A stretch of DNA of 64,000 nt from Nocardioides sp. YIM 152315. GTDB taxonomy: Bacteria; Actinomycetota; Actinomycetes; Propionibacteriales; Nocardioidaceae. The stretch covers positions 1 to 64,000 of the forward strand of contig NZ_JARGER010000037.1 of assembly GCF_029210375.1 (NCBI RefSeq), in the 5' to 3' direction. The first letter of the stretch is position 1; every line of letters begins with the position of its first letter. The notes beneath the pieces are model-generated. The model did no database searches. It was not told the origin of the DNA and was given only the letters and a program-made list of their open reading frames with translations. Shown here one piece after another: positions 26,518 to 34,521 of this stretch. The position numbers and the translations under genes are program-made.

Positions 26518-27967
26518 CGGCGACGTACTTCGACTCCAGGTAGTCGAGCATGCCCTCGTGGCCGCCCTCGCGGCCGATGCCGGACTGCTTGGTGCCGCCG
26601 AAGGGTGCGGCGGGGTCGGAGACGAGGCCGCGGTTGAGACCGACCATGCCGGCGTCGAGTTGCTCGCTGACGCGCAGGCCGCGGGCCAGGTCGCGGGTGT
26701 AGACGTAGGAGACCAGGCCGTACTCGGTGTCGTTGGCCATCCGGATCGCGTCGGCCTCGTCGGTGAAGGTGATGATCGGCGCGACCGGCCCGAAGATCTC
26801 CTCGCCGAGGATCGCGGCGTCGACAGGTACGTCGAGCAGCACGGTCGGCTCGTAGTAGAAGCCCTCGCGCTCGGGCCGCCTGCCGCCGACCACCACACGG
26901 GCACCGGCGGCGACCGCGCCCTGCACGAGCTCGTCGACCTTGGCGGCGGACTCGTCGTTGACGAGCGGGCCGACCTCGGTGTCGTCGGAGGTGCCCGGGC
27001 CGACCCGCAGCGCCGACATCCGCTCGGCGAGGCGCCGGCCGAACTCGGCGGCGACGGCCTCGTGCACGTAGAAGCGGTTGGCGGCGGTGCAGGCCTCGCC
27101 GGCGTTGCGCATCTTGGCGATCATCGCGCCGTCGACGGCCGCGTCGAGGTCCGCGTCGTCGAGCACGAGGAACGGCGCGTTGCCGCCGAGCTCCATCGAG
27201 CAGTTGACGACCTGGTCCGCGGCCTCGCGCAGCAGCACCCGGCCGACCTCGGTGGAGCCGGTGAACGACAGCTTGCGCACCCGCGGGTCGTGCAGCATCG
27301 CCGAGACGACGGGACCCGAGCGGCGGGCCGGGAGCACGTTGACGACACCGGCCGGGACGCCGGCGTCCTCGAGGATCTTCGCCATCAGCAGCGCGGTGAG
27401 CGGCGTGTCCGAGGCGGGCTTGAGGATCACCGTGCAGCCCGCCGCCAGCGCCGGTCCGATCTTGCGGGTGGCCATCGCGGCCGGGAAGTTCCAGGGCGTG
27501 ACCAGGACGGCGATGCCGACCGGCTGCTGGAGCACCACGATCCGGTTCGCGCCCGACGGTGCGGTCATCACCGACCCGGACGCGCGGACGGCCTCCTCGG
27601 CGTACCAGCGGAAGAACTCCGCGGCGTACGCCGTCTCGCCGCGTGCGTCGGGCAGCGCCTTGCCGTTCTCGAGCGAGATCAGGTGGGCGATCTCCTCGCG
27701 CCGCTCGGTCATCAGCTCGAAGGCCCGGCGCAGGATCTCGGCCCGCTCGCGCGGGGGGGTCGCCGCCCAGCCGGCGGCCGCGGCATCTGCCGCGTCGACC
27801 GCGGCGACGGCGTCGTCGACGGTCCCGTCCGCGACCGTCGTCAGGACCGCGCCGGTGGCCGGATCGAGCACGTCGAAGCGGCCGCCGTCGGAGGCTGGCA
27901 CGACCTCGCCGCCGAGGCAGAGGTCCAGCGGGAGGTCGGCGATCCGGTCGAGGGAGAAGTCAGCCAT
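26507..27967 (-). CDS. NAD(P)-dependent aldehyde dehydrogenase, succinate-semialdehyde type
   Basis: This is a soluble ALDH of 486 residues. It shows TPWNFPAAMATRKIGPALAA, FTGSTEVGR, the general base Glu in MELGGNAPF, and the catalytic Cys in NAGEACTAANRF. EEIFGPVAPI and NRGLVSDPAAPFGGTKQSG fit the SSADH group. It is the last gene of a four-gene operon with the M24, dehydrogenase and hydrolase genes. Its stop overlaps the convergent monooxygenase by 11 bases. A C4 semialdehyde substrate would fit, but only family membership is certain. Confidence 0.92.
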   Translation of the reverse strand: MADFSLDRIADLPLDLCLGGEVVPASDGGRFDVLDPATGAVLTTVADGTVDDAVAAVDAADAAAAGWAATPPRERAEILRRAFELMTERREEIAHLISLENGKALPDARGETAYAAEFFRWYAEEAVRASGSVMTAPSGANRIVVLQQPVGIAVLVTPWNFPAAMATRKIGPALAAGCTVILKPASDTPLTALLMAKILEDAGVPAGVVNVLPARRSGPVVSAMLHDPRVRKLSFTGSTEVGRVLLREAADQVVNCSMELGGNAPFLVLDDADLDAAVDGAMIAKMRNAGEACTAANRFYVHEAVAAEFGRRLAERMSALRVGPGTSDDTEVGPLVNDESAAKVDELVQGAVAAGARVVVGGRRPEREGFYYEPTVLLDVPVDAAILGEEIFGPVAPIITFTDEADAIRMANDTEYGLVSYVYTRDLARGLRVSEQLDAGMVGLNRGLVSDPAAPFGGTKQSGIGREGGHEGMLDYLESKYVAVSW

Positions 27968-27978
27968 GGGCGGGCCTT

Positions 27979-29229
27979 TCAGTACGGGTTGGCGACGACG
28001 AGCTCCTGCGCGGGGAAGAGCGTGAGGATTTGCGGGCCGTCCTCGGTGATGACGATCTCCTCCTCGATCCGCGCGGCGGAGACGCCGTCGGTGGCGGGGC
28101 AGTAGGTCTCGAGCGCGAAGACCATGCCGACCTGGAGCTCGACCGGCTCCTTCATGGAGTTGAGCCGGGAGATGATCGGGCGCTCGTGGAGTCCGAGGCC
28201 CAGACCGTGGGCGAACTGGAGGCCGAAGGCCTCCATCTCGCTGCCGAACCCGAACTCCTCGGCGGCCGGCAGCAGCGAGGCGACCTCGTCGGTGCCGACG
28301 CCCGCCTTGATGCCGTCGATGCCGCGGTCCATCCACTCCCGTGCCTTGGTGTAGGCGTCGCGCTGGGCCGGCGTCGAGCTGCCGACCGCGAAGGTGCGGT
28401 AGTAGCAGGTCCGGTAGCCGTTGAAGGAGTGGATGATGTCGAAGAACGCCTGGTCGCCCGGGCGGATCAGGCGGTCGGTGAAGTTGTGCGGGTGGGGGTT
28501 GCAGCGCTCGCCGGAGATCGCGTTGACCGCCTCGACCTGGTCGGAGCCCATGTCGTAGAGCCGTTGGTTGGCGAGCGCGACGATCTGGTTCTCCCGGACG
28601 CCGGGCTTCAGCGCCTCGACGATGTCCTGGTAGACGCCGTCCACCATCGCGGCCGCCTGATTGAGCAGGACGATCTCGTCCTGCGACTTGAGGCAGCGCG
28701 CGTCGAGCATCAGCTGCTGGGCGTCGACCACGCGCAGCCCCTGACGCTCCATCTCGAAGAGGAACGGCGGCTCGACGATGTCCATGCCGACCGGCAGGTC
28801 GGCGACGCCGGCCTCGACGAGCAGCGACCTGATCTCCGAGACGGCGTCGGCCATCAGCCCGACGGACGGCGCGACGGCACCGCGGAAGCCGAGGAAGCCG
28901 GCCCGGTAGTTCTCCTCCGGGACCCACCGGGAGTACTTCTTGTGGTGCTTGACCGCGGAGCCGAAGTCCCACAGCACCGGGTCCTGGCCGCGCGCGAGCA
29001 GCGCGTAGCGGATCATCTTGTCGCCGAGCGCGCCGCCGATCCACGTCTGCGTCGTGTAGCGGATGTTGTAGAAGTCGAAGAGCAGGAACGCGCCGCACTC
29101 ACTGGTCTCGAGCGCCTCCTGGGCCCGGCCGAGCCGGTAGCGGCGCAGCCGGTCGAAGTCGACCCGCTCCTCGTAGTCGACGCCCATGTGCCCCGGGGCG
29201 GGGACCGGACCGTTCATCCGGCCGGTCAC
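27979..29229 (-). CDS. M24-family (creatinase/aminopeptidase P fold) hydrolase with altered metal site
   Basis: This is a pita-bread-fold protein of 416 residues with an N-terminal creatinase-like domain (about 1-175) and a C-terminal M24 domain. First metal Asp is in FFDIIHSF; the second, 11 residues later in methionine aminopeptidase spacing, is replaced by Cys (NGYRTCYYRTF). The His in FAHGLGLGLHE and the Glu residues in FALETYCP and ARIEEEIVIT are kept. The protein may bind one metal or use Cys as a ligand. GTG 29229 overlaps the preceding stop. M24 proteins in catabolic operons include creatinase, ectoine hydrolase and DddP-type lyases. Confidence 0.85.
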   Translation of the reverse strand: MTGRMNGPVPAPGHMGVDYEERVDFDRLRRYRLGRAQEALETSECGAFLLFDFYNIRYTTQTWIGGALGDKMIRYALLARGQDPVLWDFGSAVKHHKKYSRWVPEENYRAGFLGFRGAVAPSVGLMADAVSEIRSLLVEAGVADLPVGMDIVEPPFLFEMERQGLRVVDAQQLMLDARCLKSQDEIVLLNQAAAMVDGVYQDIVEALKPGVRENQIVALANQRLYDMGSDQVEAVNAISGERCNPHPHNFTDRLIRPGDQAFFDIIHSFNGYRTCYYRTFAVGSSTPAQRDAYTKAREWMDRGIDGIKAGVGTDEVASLLPAAEEFGFGSEMEAFGLQFAHGLGLGLHERPIISRLNSMKEPVELQVGMVFALETYCPATDGVSAARIEEEIVITEDGPQILTLFPAQELVVANPY

Positions 29230-30176
29230 CCACTCAGCCCGTCGTCGACCGGCACGTTCTCCGGCTTCAGGGTGATGCCGGAGCTGTGCGCCTGCAGCTC
29301 GAGCAGGATCGCGAAGTCCTCCTCGACCCGGCCGCTGCTGACGCTCGCCTGCACGGCGGCGGCCGCCGCCGCGGCGACCGGCATCGGTACGTCGAGGTCG
29401 TGCGCGGCCTCGAACCCGAGGTCGAAGTCCTTGCGCAGCAGGATCGGGGTGAAGGTCGGCGTGAAGTCGAGGTGCACGAAGGCCGGCGACTTGTAGCGCG
29501 TGAACACCGAGCCCATCACGGACCTGTTGAGGAACTCCAGGAACGCCGCGCGCGGGATGCCGCCCTTCTCCGCCAGCACGGTGATCTCGGCCAGGTTCTG
29601 GGTGACGACACCGAGCATCACGTTGTGGCAGATCTTCGCGAGCCTGGCGAGCTCACCGTCCCCGACGTACGTCGCACCCTTGCCGAGGTGGTCGAGCAGC
29701 GGGGCGACGCGCTCGAAGGCCTCCTCCGGGCCGGAGACCACCAGGGTCAGCCCGCCCGACCTCACGACCTTGCCGTTGCCGCTCACCGGCGCGGCCAGGA
29801 AGACGGCGCCGAGCTCCGTGCACGCGGCACGCATCGCGGCCGACGCCTCGGTCGACACCGTCGAGCAGTCGACGACCGTGCCGGGCACGTTCGCCGGGTC
29901 GGCGAGCAGCCCTCCCTCGCCGACGAGCACCTGCTCGAGGTCGGCGGGGGTCGAGACCATGGTGAAGACGACGTCGTGGCCGCGCAGGTCCGCGATGGTG
30001 TCGGCGACGCGGCACCCGACGTCGGTCAGCGCCTCGGCCTTGGCGCGCGTGCGGTTCCACACGGTCACGTCCTCACCGGCCCTCGCGAGGCGGCTGGCCA
30101 TGGCGGCGCCCATCCGGCCGGCGCCGATCCAGCCGACCGAGAGGGTGCCGGGCTGGTGGGCGGTGGTGTCGGTCAT
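29226..30176 (-). CDS. NAD(P)-dependent beta-hydroxyacid dehydrogenase (HIBADH family), second copy
   Basis: This soluble dehydrogenase of 316 residues has GWIGAGRMGAAMASRLARAG as the Rossmann motif, LAAPVSGNGKVVRSGGLTLV as the family signature and a catalytic Lys in LARLAKICHNVMLG. The last 25 residues (LQAHSSGITLKPENVPVDD) extend beyond the usual end. ATG 30176 overlaps the hydrolase stop. It differs clearly from the copy at 22797, so the two probably act on different intermediates and are not a recent duplication. Confidence 0.9.
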   Translation of the reverse strand: MTDTTAHQPGTLSVGWIGAGRMGAAMASRLARAGEDVTVWNRTRAKAEALTDVGCRVADTIADLRGHDVVFTMVSTPADLEQVLVGEGGLLADPANVPGTVVDCSTVSTEASAAMRAACTELGAVFLAAPVSGNGKVVRSGGLTLVVSGPEEAFERVAPLLDHLGKGATYVGDGELARLAKICHNVMLGVVTQNLAEITVLAEKGGIPRAAFLEFLNRSVMGSVFTRYKSPAFVHLDFTPTFTPILLRKDFDLGFEAAHDLDVPMPVAAAAAAAVQASVSSGRVEEDFAILLELQAHSSGITLKPENVPVDDGLSG

Positions 30177-31276
30177 GAGCCTGCCTTCTGGGTCGGGGGC
30201 ACGGTGAGAGCGATGGACGCGGCCAGCCGGTCGGCCAGCCAGTCGGCGGTGCGGGGTCGGTGCCAGGGCGCGACGTTCGCGCACCCGTGGTTGCCGTCCT
30301 CGAGCATCAGCAGCTCGACGGGGCCCGAGACGGCGTCGCGGAGCCGGACGGCGTTCTCCCACGGGATCAGTCGGTCCTGCCGCCCGAAGACGATGAGCAG
30401 CGGCGCGACCAGGTCGGCGGCGGCCTCCTCCATCGAGAGGGTCAGCGCGATCTGTCGCGCCTCCTCGTCGCTGCCGGCGCCGCTGCGCACCCGGAAGGTG
30501 TCGCGGGTCAGCTGCGGCAGGCCGGACCAGTACTCCCCGAAGTTGAACGGGCCGGCCAGCGAGACGCACGCCGACACGCGGTCACCGAGCGCGGCGGCGA
30601 TGCGGGGGGCGTAGTAGCCGCCGAGGCTCACGCCCCACACGCCGAGCCGGCTCCGGTCGAGCTCCGGGATCTCGCCCACCGCGGACCAGATCGTCTCGGC
30701 GACCGGGCCCCAGTCGCCCCGGATGCGCAGGTCGTACTCCGCCTCGCCCTGGCCGGGACCGTCGATGGTGTACGTCGCCATCCCCCGGACGAGGAACGTC
30801 TCCTCGGTCGACCGGAGCTCCTCCTTGGTCGAGTCGAGACCGGGGACGAGCACCACGACCGGGTGGGGTCCGTCGCCGGCCGGCAGGCGGAGCACGGCGA
30901 CCAGGCGGCTGCCCTCGAACGGCATCTCCACGCGACGCCCCGGTGGGTCCAGGTGCGGCAGCGCGGCGTCGAGGCACGCGACCGCCCGGCCGTGCGCCGC
31001 GCGCATCTGGTCAAGGTCCTCGACGAAGACGAACTTGGCGAAGTGGTGGTAGACGGCCGCCTGGGCGAGGTGCTCGCCGGCGGAGCGCAGCCGGCCCTCG
31101 GCGAGCGCCGTGCGGCCGAGCTCCTCGTGCTCGGCGCCCGCCGCGACCCACGCGGCACACCAGTCCGACCAGCGCTCCAGCCCGCCGGTCACGCGCTCGA
31201 AGTCGGCCACGGTCACGCCGTTCACCGTGAAGCGCGGGCCCCAGTGCGACACCGCTGACGCGACCAGCTCGTCCAT
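30173..31276 (-). CDS. Alpha/beta hydrolase of the 2,6-dihydroxypseudooxynicotine hydrolase type
   Basis: This is a cytosolic serine hydrolase of 367 residues with a helical N-terminal cap domain (about 1-120) before the core. Nucleophile Ser217 is in WGVSLGGYY, Asp301 in FGRQDRLIP, His330 in DGNHGCAN, and Glu248 in FNFGEYW. As I recall, the nicotine-pathway C-C hydrolase uses Ser217, Glu248, Asp300 and His329, so the match in spacing is close. GGAAGGA lies 6 bases before ATG 31276. It is first in its operon and has a LacI-type operator 40 bases upstream. It could hydrolyse a 1,3-dicarbonyl C-C bond or an ester. Confidence 0.85.
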   Translation of the reverse strand: MDELVASAVSHWGPRFTVNGVTVADFERVTGGLERWSDWCAAWVAAGAEHEELGRTALAEGRLRSAGEHLAQAAVYHHFAKFVFVEDLDQMRAAHGRAVACLDAALPHLDPPGRRVEMPFEGSRLVAVLRLPAGDGPHPVVVLVPGLDSTKEELRSTEETFLVRGMATYTIDGPGQGEAEYDLRIRGDWGPVAETIWSAVGEIPELDRSRLGVWGVSLGGYYAPRIAAALGDRVSACVSLAGPFNFGEYWSGLPQLTRDTFRVRSGAGSDEEARQIALTLSMEEAAADLVAPLLIVFGRQDRLIPWENAVRLRDAVSGPVELLMLEDGNHGCANVAPWHRPRTADWLADRLAASIALTVPPTQKAGS

Positions 31277-31316
31277 CTCGTCCTTCCCCGTGTCGTGCGG
31301 CGGCGGCACGCGCGCC

Positions 31317-31330
31317 TGCAAACGACTGCA
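31317..31330. promoter_or_regulatory. Putative LacI-family operator 3
   Basis: TGCAAACGACTGCA matches the consensus TGCAAWCGAYTGCA fully. It lies 40 bases upstream of the hydrolase start in the 143-bp divergent region shared with the SsuA-like gene. Confidence 0.6.
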
Positions 31331-31385
31331 GCGTCCTGCCTCCGACTCGGAATGTCAAGCCGCCGGCGCCTCGGAAGCCCGCTGC

Positions 31386-31399
31386 TGCAATCGACTGCA
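31386..31399. promoter_or_regulatory. Putative LacI-family operator 4
   Basis: TGCAATCGACTGCA matches the consensus fully. It ends 20 bases before the GTG start at 31420. TACGGT at 31408-31413 could be the -10 box, so the operator would cover the spacer and -35 region. Confidence 0.6.
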
Positions 31400-31419
31400 C
31401 AATCCGCTACGGTGCGCGG

Positions 31420-32322
31420 GTGGCTCGCATCGTGGTCGGCTCGTTCACTCCGTCGCTCCTGCTCGACGTGGCGCGGTCCACCGGCCGCCTCACCAACCAC
31501 GGCCTCGACGTCGACGAGGTCGCCGTCGCGTCGTCACCGGCGCAGTTCCGGTCCTTGCTCGACGGCGGGCTGGACGTCGCGCTGACCAGTCCCGACAACG
31601 CGCTCGCCTACCGCTTCGACCCGCGCAACCCCCTGGGCGAGCTGGCCGACGTGCGCATCGTCGCCGCGATCGACCGCGGGATGGGGCTGGGCCTCTACGG
31701 ACGTCCGGGGTCGGCGCCGGCCGACCTCGCCGGTGCCCGGGTCGGGGTCGACGTGGCCACGTCCGGCTTCGCGCTCGCGCTCTACGCCCTCGCCGACTCG
31801 CTCGGCGTGCACCGTGACGCCTACGAGCTGGTCGCCCTCGGGTCGACCCCACGACGCCTCGAGGCGCTGCTGGCCGGGGACTGCACCGCCACGATGCTCA
31901 ACGCCGGCAACGAGCTGGTCGCCGAGCAGCACGGCTGCGTGCGGCTGGCGTCGGTGGCCGATCGGCTCTCGCCGTACCTCGGGACGGTCGTCGCCGTGTC
32001 CGGCTCGGCGCGCCTCGACGCCGCCCGGCGGCTGGCGTCGGCCCTGCTCGAGACCGCCCACACCATCGTCGCCGGCGGGCTCGACACCGAGGTGGCCGCG
32101 TCGGCCGGTCGCCGGCTCGGCCTCGACGACGAGCTCGCGCGACGCTACGTCGACCGGTTGCGCGACCCGCGCGACGGCCTGGTGCCCGACGGCGTCGCCG
32201 ACCGCGCCGCGCTAAAGACGCTCGTGCGCCTGCGCAGCACCTACCTCCCGAACCCCGGGCCGGACGGCGGCGACGTGCTCGACGCCGCTCTCGACGAGGA
32301 CTCCGGCCTGGTGCACAGGTGA
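31420..32322 (+). CDS. SsuA/NMT1-like binding-domain protein without signal peptide
   Basis: This 300-residue protein is built like a type II periplasmic-binding domain of the SsuA/NMT1/THI5 group (VVGSFTPSLLLDVARSTG, then DVALTSPDNALAYRF and DLAGARVGVDVATSGF). It begins directly with the first strand and has no signal peptide, lipobox or membrane segment, so it should be cytosolic. GTG 31420 has no ribosome site; a leaderless transcript from TACGGT is plausible. It overlaps the MFS gene by GTGA. It may be an intracellular sensor, a substrate carrier or an enzyme rather than a transporter component. Confidence 0.75.
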   Translation: MARIVVGSFTPSLLLDVARSTGRLTNHGLDVDEVAVASSPAQFRSLLDGGLDVALTSPDNALAYRFDPRNPLGELADVRIVAAIDRGMGLGLYGRPGSAPADLAGARVGVDVATSGFALALYALADSLGVHRDAYELVALGSTPRRLEALLAGDCTATMLNAGNELVAEQHGCVRLASVADRLSPYLGTVVAVSGSARLDAARRLASALLETAHTIVAGGLDTEVAASAGRRLGLDDELARRYVDRLRDPRDGLVPDGVADRAALKTLVRLRSTYLPNPGPDGGDVLDAALDEDSGLVHR

Positions 32323-33488
32323 GGACCGCCCAGACCACCAGCCTGCGGCGGCTGCAGGCCACGACGTTCGTCAGCACGCTCGACCGGTTCGCGATGCCGC
32401 CGATGCTGGTGGCCATCGCCGCCGGCCTCGGCGCACCGCTGAGCGAGATCGTCCAGGCGGCGGGCGCGTACTTCCTCGTCTACGGCCTGTGCCAGCCGGT
32501 CTGGGGCGCGGTGTCCGACCGGCTGGGTCGCGTGCACACCATGCGGCTGACGCTGCTCGCCGCGGGCCTGCTCTCCCTGTTGTCGGCGGCGGCGTGGTCG
32601 CCGCTCTCGCTCGCCGTGACCCGCGGTCTCGCGGGCGGCTTCTTCGGCGCGGCGTACCCCTCGACCCTGATCTACGTCGGCGACACGGTGGCCATCTCCG
32701 AGCGGCAGCGCGACATCGCCCGGCTGATGGTCGGCGTCGCGGTCGGCACCGCACTCGCGTCCGTCGGCGCGGGCGTGCTCGCCGACGTGTCGTCGTGGCG
32801 GGTCGCGTTCGTGATCACCGGCGGCGCATCGGTCGTGCTGTCGTGGACGTTGCGGCGGCTGCCCGAGCCGGACGCCGCCCTGCGACCGGGCTCGGTGCGC
32901 GAGGCGGTCGGGTCGGTGCGCCGCTCGCCGGTGACGCTGCTGGTGCTGCTCTTCGCCTTCGCCGAGGGCGCCGTGCTCCTGGGTGGCCTGACGTTGCTGC
33001 CGCCCGCGGTCGAGGACGCCGGCGCCACCGCGGCGGTCGCCGGCGCGGTCACCGGCGTGTACGGCGTGTCGGTGTTCCTCGGATCCCGACTCGTCGGTCG
33101 TCTCGCCGGCTCCTGGCACCCGGCGCGACTGATCGGCTTCGGCGCCGGTTGCGCCGTCGTCGGGTGCGGGCTGCTCGCGATCTCGCAGGAGGCGCCGATG
33201 GCGGCGGCGGTCGCGGTGCTGCTCGGACTGGCGTGGACGTCGATGCACTCCTCGCTGCAGACCTGGGCCACCGAGGTGCTCCCGCAGGCACGGGCGACGG
33301 TCGTGTCGTTCTTCGCCGGAGCGCTCTTCGTCGGCAGCGCCCTGGCCGCCGTCCTCGTCGCGGGACTGGTCGACGAGGGCCGGTTCTCACTGATCTACGC
33401 GATGTACGCCGCCCTCGCCGTACCGCTCGGCGTGGTGGCGAGCTGGCGGCGGCGCCGGTGGCACCGCCCGTCGATCGGGGCACCCTAG
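32319..33488 (+). CDS. MFS transporter
   Basis: This is a 12-helix permease of 389 residues. The MFS loop 2-3 signature appears as GAVSDRLGRVHTMRLTLL. The C-terminal half repeats with GSRLVGRLAGSWHPARLIG. The GTG start overlaps the stop of the SsuA-like gene, and the LacI gene starts 2 bases after its stop, so the three genes form one operon under operator 4. Import of a pathway substrate or export of an intermediate are both possible. Confidence 0.88.
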   Translation: MRTAQTTSLRRLQATTFVSTLDRFAMPPMLVAIAAGLGAPLSEIVQAAGAYFLVYGLCQPVWGAVSDRLGRVHTMRLTLLAAGLLSLLSAAAWSPLSLAVTRGLAGGFFGAAYPSTLIYVGDTVAISERQRDIARLMVGVAVGTALASVGAGVLADVSSWRVAFVITGGASVVLSWTLRRLPEPDAALRPGSVREAVGSVRRSPVTLLVLLFAFAEGAVLLGGLTLLPPAVEDAGATAAVAGAVTGVYGVSVFLGSRLVGRLAGSWHPARLIGFGAGCAVVGCGLLAISQEAPMAAAVAVLLGLAWTSMHSSLQTWATEVLPQARATVVSFFAGALFVGSALAAVLVAGLVDEGRFSLIYAMYAALAVPLGVVASWRRRRWHRPSIGAP

Positions 33489-33489
33489 G

Positions 33490-34515
33490 ATGCCCCTTGT
33501 GCAGACCCCGACGCTCCGGGACGTGGCCGACGCAGCGGGCGTCCACCCAGCCACCGCCTCGCGTGCGCTCAATCCGGCGACGCGGGGACTGGTCAACGCC
33601 GAGACGGCACGCCGCGTCATCAAGGTCGCCGAGTCGCTCGGGTACCGGCCGAACCCGATCGCCCGCGGCCTGAAGACGGCGAAGTCCGGCACCGTCGGGC
33701 TGGTCATCCCCGACCTGACCAACCCGCTCTTCCCGCCGATCGTGCGCGGCATCGAGGACGTGCTCGAGCCCGCCGGCTACAGCGGTCTGATCGTCAACAC
33801 CGACAACGACCCCCACCGCGAGCGCCAGCAGATCGAGTCACTGCGCTCGCGGCAGGTCGAGGGCCTGATCGTCGCCACCGCGCTCCTCGACCACCCGCTG
33901 CTCGGCCAGCTGCGCCGCGAGGGCGTGTTGATGGTGATGGTCAACCGACGTCCCGAGAGCGTCGACGTCCCCTCGATCACGCCGGATGACGCGACGGGCA
34001 TCGAGCTCGCCGTCCGGCACCTCGTCGAGCTCGGCCACCGCCGGATCGCCCATCTCGCCGGCCCGCTGAACACCTCCACCGGGCTGGTCCGGGCCCGCGC
34101 CTTCCGCAGCGCGGTCCGCGACCTGGGGCTGGAGGACGACCCCGCGCTGGTCGCCCACTGCGACTACTGGAGCGAGGACGCCGGCGCCGCGGCCCTGCGC
34201 GCCCTGCTGGACAGCGGCACGGAGTTCACCGCGGTCGTGGCCGGCAACGACCTGATCGCGCTGGGCTGCTACGACGTGTTCGCCGAGCGCGACATCGACT
34301 GCCCGCGCGACGTCAGCGTCGTCGGCTTCAACGACATGCCGTTCCTCGACAAGCTGCGCCCGCCACTCACCACGGTCTCGGTCCCGCACCAGCAGATCGG
34401 CGGCGAGGCGGCCCGGCTGCTGCTCGACGCCATCGCCGACCCGACCCGGCCGTCCCGGTCCGTGCTGCTGCCGCTCACCCTGGTCGTGCGAGGCTCCACG
34501 GCGCCGCCGCGCTGA
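33490..34515 (+). CDS. LacI-family transcriptional regulator
   Basis: This is a DNA-binding repressor of 341 residues. The helix-turn-helix is TLRDVADAAGVHPATASRAL and the hinge is PNPIARGLKT, followed by a type I periplasmic-binding effector domain (VGLVIPDLTNPLFPPIVRGI). It is the third gene of the SsuA-like-MFS operon, so operator 4 would make it autoregulated. The four TGCAAWCGAYTGCA sites in this window are its best candidate targets. The effector is unlikely to be limited to a sugar, given its neighbours. GTG 33499 is an alternative start. Confidence 0.92.
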   Translation: MPLVQTPTLRDVADAAGVHPATASRALNPATRGLVNAETARRVIKVAESLGYRPNPIARGLKTAKSGTVGLVIPDLTNPLFPPIVRGIEDVLEPAGYSGLIVNTDNDPHRERQQIESLRSRQVEGLIVATALLDHPLLGQLRREGVLMVMVNRRPESVDVPSITPDDATGIELAVRHLVELGHRRIAHLAGPLNTSTGLVRARAFRSAVRDLGLEDDPALVAHCDYWSEDAGAAALRALLDSGTEFTAVVAGNDLIALGCYDVFAERDIDCPRDVSVVGFNDMPFLDKLRPPLTTVSVPHQQIGGEAARLLLDAIADPTRPSRSVLLPLTLVVRGSTAPPR

Positions 34516-34521
34516 TCACGG

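Noticed and set aside
27559..29496. 645-codon plus-strand frame over the ALDH and M24 genes
   Set aside because: It has no motif and lies opposite well-conserved enzymes.
8430..34515. The island as a classical nicotine-degradation cluster
   Set aside because: Only family-level similarity is seen. Nicotine dehydrogenase, 6-hydroxynicotine oxidase and N-methylaminobutyrate oxidase genes are not present.
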